Assembly (NCBI RefSeq): GCF_032999765.1
Contig: NZ_CP136051.1
Span: 1,898,417 to 1,962,416, forward strand
Direction of reading: 5' to 3'
DNA: 64,000 nucleotides
Origin: Imperialibacter roseus
Lineage (GTDB): Bacteria > Bacteroidota > Bacteroidia > Cytophagales > Cyclobacteriaceae
Shown: in pieces, positions 37,048 through 46,138 of the stretch
How positions within the stretch are numbered: position 1 is the first letter of the stretch
How the letters are laid out: every line of letters starts with the position of its first letter
Program-made: the position numbers and the translations under genes
Notes under the pieces: model-generated
What the model was told of the DNA's origin: nothing
The model's database searches: none
What the model saw: only the letters and a program-made list of their open reading frames with translations

Positions 37048-37231
37048 CGAACAACTTCGTGAACTAGAAGAGAAAGTAAACCTCGGACTGAAAGAAGCAT
37101 ATCGAAAAATGGCTGAGTTCAAAAAAAAGAACAATAGTCCTTTGGTCGTATCTCGGAATGGAAAGGTAGTCTCAATACCTGCTGATGAAATACTTCCCAC
37201 GACAAATGCTAAAAATGAATATGTGAAATGA
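37037..37231 (+). CDS. Small protein, likely antitoxin partner of the zeta-like kinase
   Basis: 64 residues. The first half is a charged amphipathic helix (NEQLRELEEKVNLGLKEAYR), the second a short strand segment (PLVVSRNGKVVSIPADEI). It is unlike classical epsilon antitoxin, and the order (toxin first) is reversed relative to epsilon-zeta. Overlap with the kinase gene by 11 bases and similar A+T-rich composition support a two-gene module. Pairs with this order are seen in other Bacteroidota with zeta-like proteins, so a genuine antitoxin is likely but not shown. Confidence 0.7.
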   Translation: MGINEQLRELEEKVNLGLKEAYRKMAEFKKKNNSPLVVSRNGKVVSIPADEILPTTNAKNEYVK

Positions 37232-37306
37232 GTCCTTTGGGGAAGGGGTAAATCAGGAGAAAAATCACACGTTACTAAATCTGTCAAAGTAGAATTATCA
37301 CTCACG

Positions 37307-37825
37307 ATGAGTTACTTAACTTCTGTAAAAAAGGAATTTCTGCGTTACAAAGGCCTGGGCGACAAGGCCATGGCTCAGGTACCGGACGAAGCGCTGCACT
37401 GGCAGTACAACGAAGAAAGCAACAGCATTGCCACAACCGTGAAACACATCTGGGGCAATATGCTTTCCCGCTGGACCAATTTCTTAACCGAAGACGGCGA
37501 GAAGGAATGGCGGCAGCGAGACCAGGAGTTTGAGGAAGACAAAGCCACCAGGGCTGAGGTGCTTGCCAGGTGGGAGGAAGGCTGGGCCTGTCTTTTCACA
37601 GCTCTGGAAGCATTGAAGGAGGAAGACCTCAATCGTACGGTATACATCAGAGCAGAAGCTCATACGGTGATGGAAGCCATTAACAGGCAGCTAGCGCATT
37701 ATCCTTACCATGTGGGGCAAATCGTGTACCTGGCCAGGATGCAGGCTGGAGACAAATGGACAAGCTTATCCATTGCCCGAAATAAGTCGGATGAATTCAA
37801 TAGAGAGAAATTCGGGAGAAAATAA
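37307..37825 (+). CDS. DUF1572/DinB-like metal-binding protein
   Basis: 172 residues forming a four-helix bundle of the DinB type. Two of the three metal-binding histidines are visible in TVKHIWGN and in AHYPYHVGQIVYLARM. The DinB superfamily includes thiol-dependent transferases such as bacillithiol S-transferases; the reaction here is unknown. It stands alone between the toxin-like pair and a secreted protein. Confidence 0.85.
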   Translation: MSYLTSVKKEFLRYKGLGDKAMAQVPDEALHWQYNEESNSIATTVKHIWGNMLSRWTNFLTEDGEKEWRQRDQEFEEDKATRAEVLARWEEGWACLFTALEALKEEDLNRTVYIRAEAHTVMEAINRQLAHYPYHVGQIVYLARMQAGDKWTSLSIARNKSDEFNREKFGRK

Positions 37826-37926
37826 AGACCTAAAATTCTATCTTTCAGCGAATTCCCTGTGACGCAGCGGTCATAATTCGTATCTGGGAATTTTTACTTT
37901 TCCCTTGTCGGCGCTATTTTAGAATA

Positions 37927-38802
37927 ATGGAACGCCAAAGGTTTCTTTCGCTTTCAATCTGCATCATCCTTGGCAGCTACGGACTTTTTGCCCAGCAAAC
38001 GGGTGTGGTCGACTACCCAACGCTTGGTATCAGGTTCACCATTCCTGATGGCTGGAAGGGAGCGGAATCGGGAGAGGTGTTTCTGATGGGTTCAGATACC
38101 AAGCCGGGTCTCTTGATACTGATGACCCATCAGGAGTCGCAAATCCAAAACCTTAAAGCACAAGCAGAAGCAGGTCTGGTAGATGAGGGCATTAACCTGC
38201 AGAAGTCAGGAGATTTTGAAAAAGTGGGATCGGAAGGGATAGGTGCGGAGTTTTCCGGCAATATCCAGGGAACACAGGCCAAAGCCTATATTGCGGCAGT
38301 TGTCAATCCGTTTGGGACGGGCGTGACAGTGGTAGCTGCTACTGATGTGCCCAACTATTCTTCTCTTTACAAACAACTGGCAAAGGAAATTGCCGGAAGT
38401 CTGCAGTTTTCTCAGCCCAAAGAGCCTCCGGTCACTGAAGAGTGGCGACAAACGCTCCAGGGTGCCAAACTCACCTATCTCAACTCCTACTCGAGCTCCG
38501 GGTATGACTCCTACGGTGGCTACAGCGATCATGAGGAGATTTTGCTTTGTGGCAACCGCTTTACGTTTTATAAAAGCAGCAGCATGTCCATCGACACTGG
38601 CGGGGCCTATGCCAGCAGTGCAGGCAATAGCAACAATGCAGGAAACTGGACAGTGGCCACAAGTGGGGCTGGCGTGCCACTGCTCCGTCTTCAGTACGAC
38701 AATGGAACGATATCGGACTACGAGCTGGAGTACAAAGAGACGAAGACCTACCTGAATGGCTATCGGTACTTTCGCACCTATGACCACGGGGAGTGCAGGT
38801 AG
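37927..38802 (+). CDS. Secreted protein of unknown function
   Basis: 291 residues. A signal peptide (ICIILGSYGLFAQ, cut after AQ) precedes a PsbP/DUF1795-like region (TLGIRFTIPDGWKG to AKEIAGSLQFSQ, about 27-165). The C-terminal part (175-291) has many Ser, Gly and Tyr residues (SYSSSGYDSYGGYSDHEE) and then a small beta domain with WTVATSGAGVPLLRLQYDNG. This tail resembles a lipocalin-like or calycin fold found after such domains, but I cannot name it firmly. It is transcribed alone. Confidence 0.7.
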   Translation: MERQRFLSLSICIILGSYGLFAQQTGVVDYPTLGIRFTIPDGWKGAESGEVFLMGSDTKPGLLILMTHQESQIQNLKAQAEAGLVDEGINLQKSGDFEKVGSEGIGAEFSGNIQGTQAKAYIAAVVNPFGTGVTVVAATDVPNYSSLYKQLAKEIAGSLQFSQPKEPPVTEEWRQTLQGAKLTYLNSYSSSGYDSYGGYSDHEEILLCGNRFTFYKSSSMSIDTGGAYASSAGNSNNAGNWTVATSGAGVPLLRLQYDNGTISDYELEYKETKTYLNGYRYFRTYDHGECR

Positions 38803-38935
38803 GGTGCACCGTCGCAACACACAGACCTTCTGTCATTCGCTATCAACCTTTCGAATATTTGACCGGCAAAAATTCTTCAAAGAGATAATATCTGGGTAGA
38901 TTAGTTCACTTGATTTATGGTTTTTCAAAAATGCT

Positions 38936-38980
38936 GTTGCTGTTCCCGAAAGAGTTAGGGCTTTTCCGGGAACAGGCAAC
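38936..38980. repeat. Long intergenic hairpin
   Basis: gttgctgttcccg (38936-38948) pairs with cgggaacaggcaac (38967-38980) with one bulged base, giving a stem of at least 13 pairs. It lies midway between the secreted protein and the Tat-exported dehydrogenase subunit. There is no T run after it. Confidence 0.6.
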
Positions 38981-39057
38981 TTGCTCGCCTGAGTAGCACT
39001 GATGTGCGGTTTTTGAAATTGTATGGTTTATTATATTTCCCTTTAAGATACCTACTT

Positions 39058-39603
39058 ATGAACAGACGAAGCACCCTCAAGGGTCTGCTTGCCGCTGGCG
39101 GTGCCATTGCGGGCCTTTCCCTGGTGGAATGGAAATGGCATATTGTGGAAGATGCCCTCCACCCCAGGTTCTACACTCGCAAAGAAGAGGAGCTTTTTAG
39201 CTCAATTGCGGATACCATTATTCCTGCCGGAACCCCGCCTTCAGTGCCAGGTGGCCCAGCCGAGCCCATCGGTGCGCTCTCAACCGGTACCGATAAATTT
39301 CTAATGAAGCTTCTCGAAAAATGCTACGAGAAAGAAGACCAGGACAAACTGCGGCTTCAGATGGCAGCGCTAGAAAAGTCGGCCGAGGATACTTACGGGG
39401 AGTCGTTCGCTGACTGCACACAGGAGCAGCGGGTTGAACTGCTAATGACAAGGTCGAATTCGGAAGTGGAGGAAGAGAAAGAATTCTTCGACTTTATGAA
39501 AGACCAAACCATCCGTGGCTTTACCACCACACAGGTAGTTATGACCAACTACCGAGACTACAAAGTGGCACCGGGTCATTTCTATGGATGCGCCAGTGTT
39601 TGA
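39058..39603 (+). CDS. Gluconate 2-dehydrogenase subunit 3 family protein (Tat-exported small subunit)
   Basis: 181 residues from the ATG at 39058. The N-terminus MNRRSTLKGLLAAGGAIAG is a twin-arginine signal with the RR-S-T-L-K pattern. The mature part (about 45-181) matches the small-subunit family, with FSSIADTIIPAGTPPSVPGG, and ends GHFYGCASV. In FAD-dependent glucose or gluconate dehydrogenases this chaperone-like subunit escorts the catalytic subunit through Tat to the periplasm. The GMC oxidoreductase gene follows after 138 bases and has no signal of its own, which fits. In-frame codons from 39004 do not yield a better start. Confidence 0.9.
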   Translation: MNRRSTLKGLLAAGGAIAGLSLVEWKWHIVEDALHPRFYTRKEEELFSSIADTIIPAGTPPSVPGGPAEPIGALSTGTDKFLMKLLEKCYEKEDQDKLRLQMAALEKSAEDTYGESFADCTQEQRVELLMTRSNSEVEEEKEFFDFMKDQTIRGFTTTQVVMTNYRDYKVAPGHFYGCASV

Positions 39604-39741
39604 TTCTAAAATTCCAAAAGACAAAAACCAAAACACAAATAAATCTCAAAAAGCAAATCACCAATACCAATTCGTTTCGAATTTGACCTTTGGTGCTTAA
39701 TTGAATTTTGATGCTTGCGATTTGTGATTTAACCAACAGTT

Positions 39742-41436
39742 ATGTTACAAGATTCTAAGGATAAACGTACCTACGACGCCATTGTGATTGGCTCAGGAGC
39801 CAGCGGAGGCTGGGCTGCCAAAGAGCTGTGTGAAAAAGGATTGAAGACACTGGTGCTTGAAAGAGGCCGGGACGTAAAACATATCAAAGACTATCCCACA
39901 GCTTCCAAAGCCCCCTGGGACTTCGAATTTCGTGATAGTGTACCCATCGAGAAGCGCATAGGTTATGGCAATGCACGGTTCCTCAGAGAATCATCGCTGC
40001 CGTTTGCGCTGAAGGACGATGAGCAGCCCTTTATTCAGGAAAAGCCTTTCCGCTGGTTCAGGGGATACCATGTAGGCGGCAAATCGCTGCTGTGGGCTCG
40101 CCAAACCCAGCGCTGGAGTGATTTTGACTATGAAGGCCCGGCCAGAGATGGCTTTGCGGTCGACTGGCCTATCCGGTACAAAGACGTGGAGGAATGGTAT
40201 ACCTACGTGGAGAAATTTGCAGGTGTTTCGGGCAATAGGGATGGCCTGGCTGTGCTGCCCGACAGCGAGGTAATGCCGGCTTTTGAGCAAAGCTGCATAG
40301 AGCAATACTTTCAGGAAAGCATTAAGAAAAACTATAGCGACAGGGTGATGATCCAGGGGCGGTGTGCTCATCTCACCGACCCTCAGCAAATCCATATCGA
40401 TCAGGGCAGAGGCAAGTGCCAAAACCAAACCATGTGCAACAGGGGCTGCATTTACGGAGGCTACTTCAGTAGCAACGCTTCCACTATTCCCTGGGCCATG
40501 AAAACGGGCAATATGACCATGAGGCCCAACGCCGTGGTGCACTCGGTTATTTATGATGATGCGAAAGGCAAGGCCACCGGTGTGCGTGTGATCGACGCTG
40601 AATCGAAGGACATCATAGAGTTTTATGCCCGCATTATCTTTGTGAATGCGTCCACGCTGAACAGCAACGCCATTCTGCTGAACTCCACGTCGTCAAGGTT
40701 CCCCATGGGACTGGGCAACGACAATGGCATCATGGGCAAGTACATTGCCTGGCATAACTATCGAGGCAAAGGCAATGCTGAGTACGAGGGCTTTCAGGAC
40801 AAACGTACCGATGGGCGCAACCCAGATCACTCTTATATTCCACGATTCAGAAACGTGCACAAGCAAGAAACCGACTTCCTGCGTGGCTATGCCATAGGCA
40901 TTGGCGGGGGCAGGGGGCAGCGCTCCGACACCAGCATGATTGGCGATGAGCTGAGAGACAACCTGCTGGACAGGGAATATGGCAACTGGAACATCAGCAG
41001 CTGGATGATGGGTGAAACGGTGCCTGTTGAAAGCAACCACGTGCGACTGAGCCGGGACATGAAGGACAAATATGGCATTCCTCAGCTCATTGTGTCTGTG
41101 GAGTGGCAGGAAAACGACGACAAAATGGTGCAGGATTACCTGGAGCAGCAGCAGGAAATGTTCGAAAAGGCCGGCTTTATCAATGTGAGAGTGAATGACA
41201 GCCATTCGCTTCCCGGCTCGGATATCCACGAAGTGGGCGGCGTGCGCATGGGAAGAGACCCTAAAACGTCGCTCCTCAACGAGTGGAACCAGCTTCATGC
41301 ATGCAAAAACGTATTTGTATCAGACGGTGCCTGCATGACTTCAACTGGCACGCAAAACCCTACACTTACCTTCATGATGCTGACTGCCCGTGCCGCTAAC
41401 CATGCAGTAGATGAGTTGAACAAACTGAATTTGTAG
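39742..41436 (+). CDS. GMC family FAD-dependent sugar oxidoreductase with an apparent Fe-S cysteine motif
   Basis: 564 residues. The FAD-binding Rossmann motif is at the start (AIVIGSGASGGWAAKELC, LVLERGRD). A cysteine motif C-x5-C-x3-C (Cys226, Cys232, Cys236 in CQNQTMCNRGC) has the same spacing as the [3Fe-4S] ligands of bacterial FAD glucose dehydrogenase. The GMC C-terminus carries the catalytic His in GSDIHEVGGVRMGRD and the second conserved site in TSTGTQNPTLTFM. No signal peptide is present; export with the Tat small subunit upstream is likely. The acceptor cytochrome is not encoded here. By neighbourhood, oxidation of a sugar or glycoside (for example at C3) is more likely than gluconate oxidation, but this is inference. 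Confidence 0.92.
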   Translation: MLQDSKDKRTYDAIVIGSGASGGWAAKELCEKGLKTLVLERGRDVKHIKDYPTASKAPWDFEFRDSVPIEKRIGYGNARFLRESSLPFALKDDEQPFIQEKPFRWFRGYHVGGKSLLWARQTQRWSDFDYEGPARDGFAVDWPIRYKDVEEWYTYVEKFAGVSGNRDGLAVLPDSEVMPAFEQSCIEQYFQESIKKNYSDRVMIQGRCAHLTDPQQIHIDQGRGKCQNQTMCNRGCIYGGYFSSNASTIPWAMKTGNMTMRPNAVVHSVIYDDAKGKATGVRVIDAESKDIIEFYARIIFVNASTLNSNAILLNSTSSRFPMGLGNDNGIMGKYIAWHNYRGKGNAEYEGFQDKRTDGRNPDHSYIPRFRNVHKQETDFLRGYAIGIGGGRGQRSDTSMIGDELRDNLLDREYGNWNISSWMMGETVPVESNHVRLSRDMKDKYGIPQLIVSVEWQENDDKMVQDYLEQQQEMFEKAGFINVRVNDSHSLPGSDIHEVGGVRMGRDPKTSLLNEWNQLHACKNVFVSDGACMTSTGTQNPTLTFMMLTARAANHAVDELNKLNL

Positions 41437-41589
41437 CATGTGGTGTGCACGGGTGGTGCCCACACCGTGTCATATCGCCCGATGAATTAATGGAGCAAGT
41501 CGAAGGCTGAGATTCTTGAGCGGTAGACGTAATATCAGGTGGTGGCATCACATTTATGGAATTGAAAACGAATAGTAAATACACTTAAA

Positions 41590-42456
41590 ATGAAAAAACA
41601 CCTGATAGCTTTCATTATTCTTTTTGTCGCCTGGCAACTGCCACACCCAACGCAAGCCCAGAAAAAGGGCGATCCGTTGTACACCGAACCGCTGGGCGTG
41701 CAGGCCTACACGTTCCGCAAGAGCTTCCCTAAGGGAGTAGAGGCTACTCTGGACACCATTGCCTCGCTGGGCTTTACCGAGCTGGAAGGCGGAGCGCCTG
41801 CTGGCATGACAGGCGAAGAGTACAGAAAATTGTGTGAAGCGAGGGGCATCAGCATTCCCGGCACTGGCACGGGCTATGAGCAACTGGTGAAAGACCCTCA
41901 GGCCGTAGCCGACAACGCCAAAGCCCTGGGCGCCAAGTTTGTGATGTGCGCCTGGATCCCCCACAAAAGGGCTGAATTTAACCTCGAGAATGCCCAAAAG
42001 GCAGTGGAGGATTTTAACAGAGCAGGCAAAGTGTTGAAAGAAAATGGCCTTACTTTCTGCTACCACGTGCATGGCTATGAGTTTCAACCTTACGGAAAAG
42101 GCACGCTGATGAACTATATCATTGAGAACACTAATCCTGAGTACGTGTCTTTCGAAATGGACATTATGTGGACACATTTTGGCGGAGGTGATCCTGTGAA
42201 GCTGCTGAAGAAATACGGTGACCGCTGGAAGCTGTTGCACGTAAAAGATCTGAAAAAAGGCACGCCGAAAGACTTGACAGGTGGTACGGGTCAGGAGAAT
42301 GACGTAACTCTTGGACAAGGAGAACTCGACATTCCGGGAATACTCAGGGAAGCTAATAAAATAGGCATCAAGCACATGTTCATTGAAGATGAGAGCCCCA
42401 ATCCAATGCTACAAGTGCCTCAAAGCATTGCCTACCTGAAAAGCCTGAAGTATTAG
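41590..42456 (+). CDS. Secreted sugar phosphate isomerase/epimerase-like TIM-barrel protein
   Basis: 288 residues. A signal peptide (HLIAFIILFVAWQLP, cut after AQA) is followed by a xylose-isomerase-like/AP endonuclease 2 barrel: GVQAYTFRKSFPKG, SLGFTELEGG, FCYHVHGYEF, SFEMDIMWTHFGGGDP, LLHVKDLKKG and MFIEDES. The glutamate, histidine and aspartate ligands for a divalent metal are present. It follows the GMC oxidoreductase and ends at a strong terminator. Secreted proteins of this family often accompany GMC enzymes in Bacteroidota and may process the keto-sugar formed. Confidence 0.9.
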   Translation: MKKHLIAFIILFVAWQLPHPTQAQKKGDPLYTEPLGVQAYTFRKSFPKGVEATLDTIASLGFTELEGGAPAGMTGEEYRKLCEARGISIPGTGTGYEQLVKDPQAVADNAKALGAKFVMCAWIPHKRAEFNLENAQKAVEDFNRAGKVLKENGLTFCYHVHGYEFQPYGKGTLMNYIIENTNPEYVSFEMDIMWTHFGGGDPVKLLKKYGDRWKLLHVKDLKKGTPKDLTGGTGQENDVTLGQGELDIPGILREANKIGIKHMFIEDESPNPMLQVPQSIAYLKSLKY

Positions 42457-42486
42457 CTTTTTTATAGATAATTGATTCAAAAAAGG

Positions 42487-42510
42487 GAGGCGGTTTACGC
42501 CTCTTTTTTT
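42487..42510 (+). terminator. Terminator of the sugar-oxidation operon
   Basis: gaggcg/cgcctc with a 5-base loop is followed by seven T, 30 bases after the stop. An A run precedes the stem, so it may also act on the minus strand. Confidence 0.9.
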
Positions 42511-42514
42511 GTTC

Positions 42515-42544
42515 CATCAGTGTCTCCCGAAAGCGACACTGATG
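42515..42544 (-). terminator. Hairpin after floA
   Basis: A perfect 10-base stem (catcagtgtc with gacactgatg, loop of 10) lies 11 bases after the floA stop on the minus strand. There is no T run at once behind it; together with the neighbouring bidirectional hairpin it probably stops floA transcription. Confidence 0.6.
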
Positions 42545-42555
42545 TATGATACAAT

Positions 42556-43500
42556 TTATTTTTTAGCGGTTGTGCTTTTCTTTGCTGGCTGGTCTTTCTT
42601 AAAGTCGATGCCCGCCACCAAATTACCTGTTCTAAATGCTCCGGAAAGGGCTGCCGGGATTTGTGCTTCCGCCAGAATCACTTTAGCACGTGCTTCCTGA
42701 ATACGGGCAATCATTTCCTGCTCGTTGGCGACGGCCATGGCCCTGCGCTCTTCAGCTTTGGCCTTGGCAATGCTCAGGTCGGCAGAAGCCTGGTCGATTT
42801 GCAGCATGGAACCAATGTTTTGTCCAATATCGATGTCGGCAATATCGATTGAAAGGATTTGAAAGGCTGTACCAGCGTCAAGGCCATTTTCCAGTACTTG
42901 TCTTGATATGCTTTCGGGGTTTTCAAGAATGAACTTATAGCTGGTGGCCATACCAATTCTTGAGATGATTCCCTGGGCCACTCTTGCTTTGATGGTTTCT
43001 TCACCAGCACCACCCACAAGCTGCTGCAGGTTGCTTCGTACTGTAACACGGGCCACAGCAATGAGCTGAATGCCATCCATTGACACAGCTGTGATGGCAG
43101 GCACAAGCACCATATAAGGCGTTACAGATACCTTTACCGCATCCAACACGTCTCTACCAGCCAGGTCAATGGCAGTAGCTTGCTTAAAATCAAGTTTGAG
43201 GTTGGCTTTGTCGGCCATGATCAACGCCTTGATAACAGCGACCAGGTTGCCTTTGGCCAGGTAGTGCGTTTCCAGCATTTCGACGGAAATATCGGGAATG
43301 CCAGCTTTTGCAGCCAATATCATCGATTTGACGATTAGCCCCGGCGGCACCTTGCGGAATCTCATAAAAACAAGCGTCATCAGATTAACTCTGACACCCG
43401 AAAACTGCGCTGTAATCCACAGACTAATAGGGAAGATGTATAAGAGCAGCCAGAGGCCGACAATAATAACACCGATGGTAATGAGTAGTTGAACAGGCAT
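42556..43500 (-). CDS. floA: Flotillin-like protein FloA (SPFH domain)
   Basis: 314 residues. An N-terminal membrane hairpin ([19 protein letters not shown]) is followed by the SPFH domain, with [55 protein letters not shown] and [18 protein letters not shown]. Ala/Glu-rich helices (about 245-290) and a lysine-rich tail (KKSTTAKK) close it. It matches the YqfA/UPF0365 family, which organises membrane microdomains. The NfeD partner that often accompanies FloA is not adjacent here. It is preceded by a hairpin at 43554-43589 in its leader. Confidence 0.93.
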   Translation of the reverse strand: MPVQLLITIGVIIVGLWLLLYIFPISLWITAQFSGVRVNLMTLVFMRFRKVPPGLIVKSMILAAKAGIPDISVEMLETHYLAKGNLVAVIKALIMADKANLKLDFKQATAIDLAGRDVLDAVKVSVTPYMVLVPAITAVSMDGIQLIAVARVTVRSNLQQLVGGAGEETIKARVAQGIISRIGMATSYKFILENPESISRQVLENGLDAGTAFQILSIDIADIDIGQNIGSMLQIDQASADLSIAKAKAEERRAMAVANEQEMIARIQEARAKVILAEAQIPAALSGAFRTGNLVAGIDFKKDQPAKKSTTAKK

Positions 43501-43553
43501 TTGAGTTGATAGATGGGGTTGAGCGGTGGCGACTATTAGCCAACTGCCTTTTT

Positions 43554-43589
43554 AATAAATGATACCCTGAAAGATAGGTATTATTTATT
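43554..43589. repeat. Hairpin in the floA leader region
   Basis: A stem of 13 pairs (one a G-T wobble) joins 43554-43566 to 43577-43589 with a 10-base loop, 54 bases before the floA start. It is A+T-rich. It could shape the floA leader or just be an intergenic repeat. Confidence 0.6.
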
Positions 43590-43665
43590 GGCTACTCCTT
43601 TCAGTAGAGTTAAATAGTTTCTCTCCGGCCGTATAAAAATCGCAGCGACCTAAAAAATAGAAGCA

Positions 43666-43693
43666 GGGACGCCTTTTCAGAAAAAAGCATCCC
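43666..43693 (-). terminator. Probable terminator of the GH3 gene
   Basis: On the minus strand GGGATGC pairs with GCGTCCC (one G-U pair) about 28 bases after the beta-glucosidase stop; a run of six T follows nine bases later. Confidence 0.5.
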
Positions 43694-43720
43694 GGCCCAT
43701 TATGACGGAATCGTGATCAT

Positions 43721-46000
43721 TTACTTCTCAGTGAACCTTGTGGAAAGTCCACCGACGGAGCTTCCACCCACTGTTACTTCATATTCTCCTGGTTCCACAA
43801 TGAAGTTACCTTCATTGTCATAGAAGCCTAATTCCGCCTCTCCCAGCGTAAAGCTAATCTGTTTGCTTTCTCCAGCCTTGATCATCAGTTTTTCAAACCC
43901 TTTCAGCTCTTTCACCGGTCGGGTAACGCTGGCAGCAATGTCATGGAGGTAAAGCTGTACTACCTCTTCTCCATCTAGCTGGCTGGTGTTGGTTACCTTT
44001 AAATTAACGACCACCTTACCCTTTTCGGGCTGGCTTACTTGTAAGTCGGCATAGTCGAAGTCGGCATAGCTCAGGCCATAACCGAATGGATAAAGCGGGT
44101 CATTGGCCTCATCGGAGTAGTGCGACCAGAACACGATGCCATTGCCAGCGTCATTGGGTCGGCCGGTACGTTTGTGGTTGTAGTAAATGGGTACCTGGCC
44201 AACACTGCGGGGGAAAGACATGGGCAGCTTTCCGCTGGGGTTGTAGTCGCCGTAAATCACCTGTGCTATAGCATTGCCACTTTGGCTGCCTAAATGCCAG
44301 GCCTGTACAAGTGAGGGCACTAATTTAGACTCCCTGCTGAGGTCGAGAGGACGGCCGCTCATGGTAACGAGCACCACGTTTTTGTTTGCTTTTGCAACAG
44401 CTTCAAGTAGTTCGGTTTGCACTCCCGGCAGGGTAATATCAGTGCGGCTGCGGCCTTCGCCCGATTGAAAGCCATTCTCGCCCAATACAATGACAACCAC
44501 ATCGGAGTTTTTAGCAGCCTGTACTGCTGCCTGGAATCCGCTTTTGTTAGTTTCGTTGATTTTCACTTCCATCAGAAAGGTCGCAGGCTCGGTCACAAGT
44601 TCAGCGCCTTTGGAGTAATTATACTGGTTGCCGGTATATTGCTGCAGGCCTTCCAATACCGACACTGCCGAGTTGGCATCGGCTCCACCTCTCCAGCTGC
44701 CAATGGGGCTGTCTTTATCCGTGGCCAGGGCACCAATCACGGCGATTTTCTGACCAGTCTTTTTTAGCGGCAGTAAGTTGCCATCATTTTTGAGCAGCAC
44801 GACGGACTTTTTCGCCATGTCCAACACGCCCGCCACGTGGTCGGGGTGCCCGGTCAGGTCTTTCTCTCTTTGCTCGTCGCAGTAGCGGTAAGGGTCATCA
44901 AAAAGCCCTAGCTCAAATTTCACTTTCAGTATTCTCCTCGCAGCGTCATTGATCAGTGCCACGTCTACTTTGCCAGCGTCAACCAGCCCTTTCAGTTCTT
45001 TGACGTACAGGTACGACTCCATGTCCATATCTGAACCAGCCAGCGCAGCCAGTCTGGCGGCCTCGGAGCCATTGGCAGCATAGCCATGAACGATCATTTC
45101 ACCTATAGAGCCCCAGTCGGAGACAACAAAGCCCTCGAAGCCCCACTTGCCTTTGAGGATGTCTCTCTGGAGCAGGCTGTTGCCAGTGGCGGGAATGCCA
45201 TTGAGTACGTTGAACGCATTCATGAAAGTGCGTGCCCCTGCATCGGAAGCCGCCTTGAATGGGGGAAGCACCATGTTGTAGAGTGTGGAGGTGCCAATGT
45301 CAACGGTGTTGTAGTCACGGCCACTTTCGGAAAAGCCGTAACCGGCAAAGTGCTTAACGCACGCCGCTATCGTTAGCGGATCGGCCAGGTTATTGCCCTG
45401 GAAGCCATTGACCCGTGCCACCGCTATTTTGCTGCCGAGGTAGGGGTCTTCGCCTGCACCTTCCATCACCCGGCCCCAGCGGGCGTCCCGGCCAATGTCC
45501 ACCATGGGGGCAAAGGTCCAGCTTATTCCAGCTGCCGCTGCCTCTACGGCGCCGATGTGGGCCGCTTTTTCGATGGCCGCTAAGTCCCAGCTCGCCGCCT
45601 CGGCCAGCGGTATGGGGCTCATGGTTTTGTAGCCATGGATCATGTCGAAGCCGATGATGAGGGGAATACCCAGCCGGGTTTCCTCCACCGCTATCTTCTG
45701 TACTTTCCTCACTTCAGCCACGCCACGCACGTTTAGCATCGAGCCGACGAGGCCTTTTCTGAGGTTCTCGTATTTCATGGCGGCATCGCCTTCGGCGGGC
45801 ACAGGGCCCGTTACGTCCCAGAAGCCATTGTACTGATTCATTTGCCCTATTTTTTCTTCCAGGGTCATCAACGCCATCAGGCTATCGACTCGCTGGTCGA
45901 CTGCGCTTGAAGGTTTTGACGATGAGGTGGAGGAATTGTCGGGTTGGTTGCAGGCCACCATCGCCGTTGCGACAATGACCATGAGTATTATCGTTCTCAT
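43721..46000 (-). CDS. bglX: Glycoside hydrolase family 3 beta-glucosidase, lipoprotein
   Basis: 759 residues from the ATG at 46000, chosen because it starts a lipoprotein signal (MRTIILMVIVATAMVACNQ, Cys at 16-17). The N-terminal barrel has EEKIGQMNQYNGFWD, GIPLIIGFDMIHGY, PMVDIGRDARWGRVMEGAGEDPYL-type segments and the nucleophile Asp in GFVVSDWGS. The second domain has VVLLKNDGNLLPLKK, and a fibronectin-type domain closes the protein (LYLHDIAASVTRPVKELKGF). It is a periplasmic or surface enzyme that releases glucose or xylose from oligosaccharides. An in-frame extension to 46114 is not needed. Confidence 0.93.
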   Translation of the reverse strand: MRTIILMVIVATAMVACNQPDNSSTSSSKPSSAVDQRVDSLMALMTLEEKIGQMNQYNGFWDVTGPVPAEGDAAMKYENLRKGLVGSMLNVRGVAEVRKVQKIAVEETRLGIPLIIGFDMIHGYKTMSPIPLAEAASWDLAAIEKAAHIGAVEAAAAGISWTFAPMVDIGRDARWGRVMEGAGEDPYLGSKIAVARVNGFQGNNLADPLTIAACVKHFAGYGFSESGRDYNTVDIGTSTLYNMVLPPFKAASDAGARTFMNAFNVLNGIPATGNSLLQRDILKGKWGFEGFVVSDWGSIGEMIVHGYAANGSEAARLAALAGSDMDMESYLYVKELKGLVDAGKVDVALINDAARRILKVKFELGLFDDPYRYCDEQREKDLTGHPDHVAGVLDMAKKSVVLLKNDGNLLPLKKTGQKIAVIGALATDKDSPIGSWRGGADANSAVSVLEGLQQYTGNQYNYSKGAELVTEPATFLMEVKINETNKSGFQAAVQAAKNSDVVVIVLGENGFQSGEGRSRTDITLPGVQTELLEAVAKANKNVVLVTMSGRPLDLSRESKLVPSLVQAWHLGSQSGNAIAQVIYGDYNPSGKLPMSFPRSVGQVPIYYNHKRTGRPNDAGNGIVFWSHYSDEANDPLYPFGYGLSYADFDYADLQVSQPEKGKVVVNLKVTNTSQLDGEEVVQLYLHDIAASVTRPVKELKGFEKLMIKAGESKQISFTLGEAELGFYDNEGNFIVEPGEYEVTVGGSSVGGLSTRFTEK

Positions 46001-46138
46001 AGGAGTGTGTTTTGGAAACAAATGCTGAATGAGGCTGGTGCCTCTTTTTGTTTGTCCAAGGTACACTTTGATGAAAACGTAGGAACGTACGGACGTCAGC
46101 AAAAGAACTGACATTCATCACCTAATGTGGGTGTGGTT

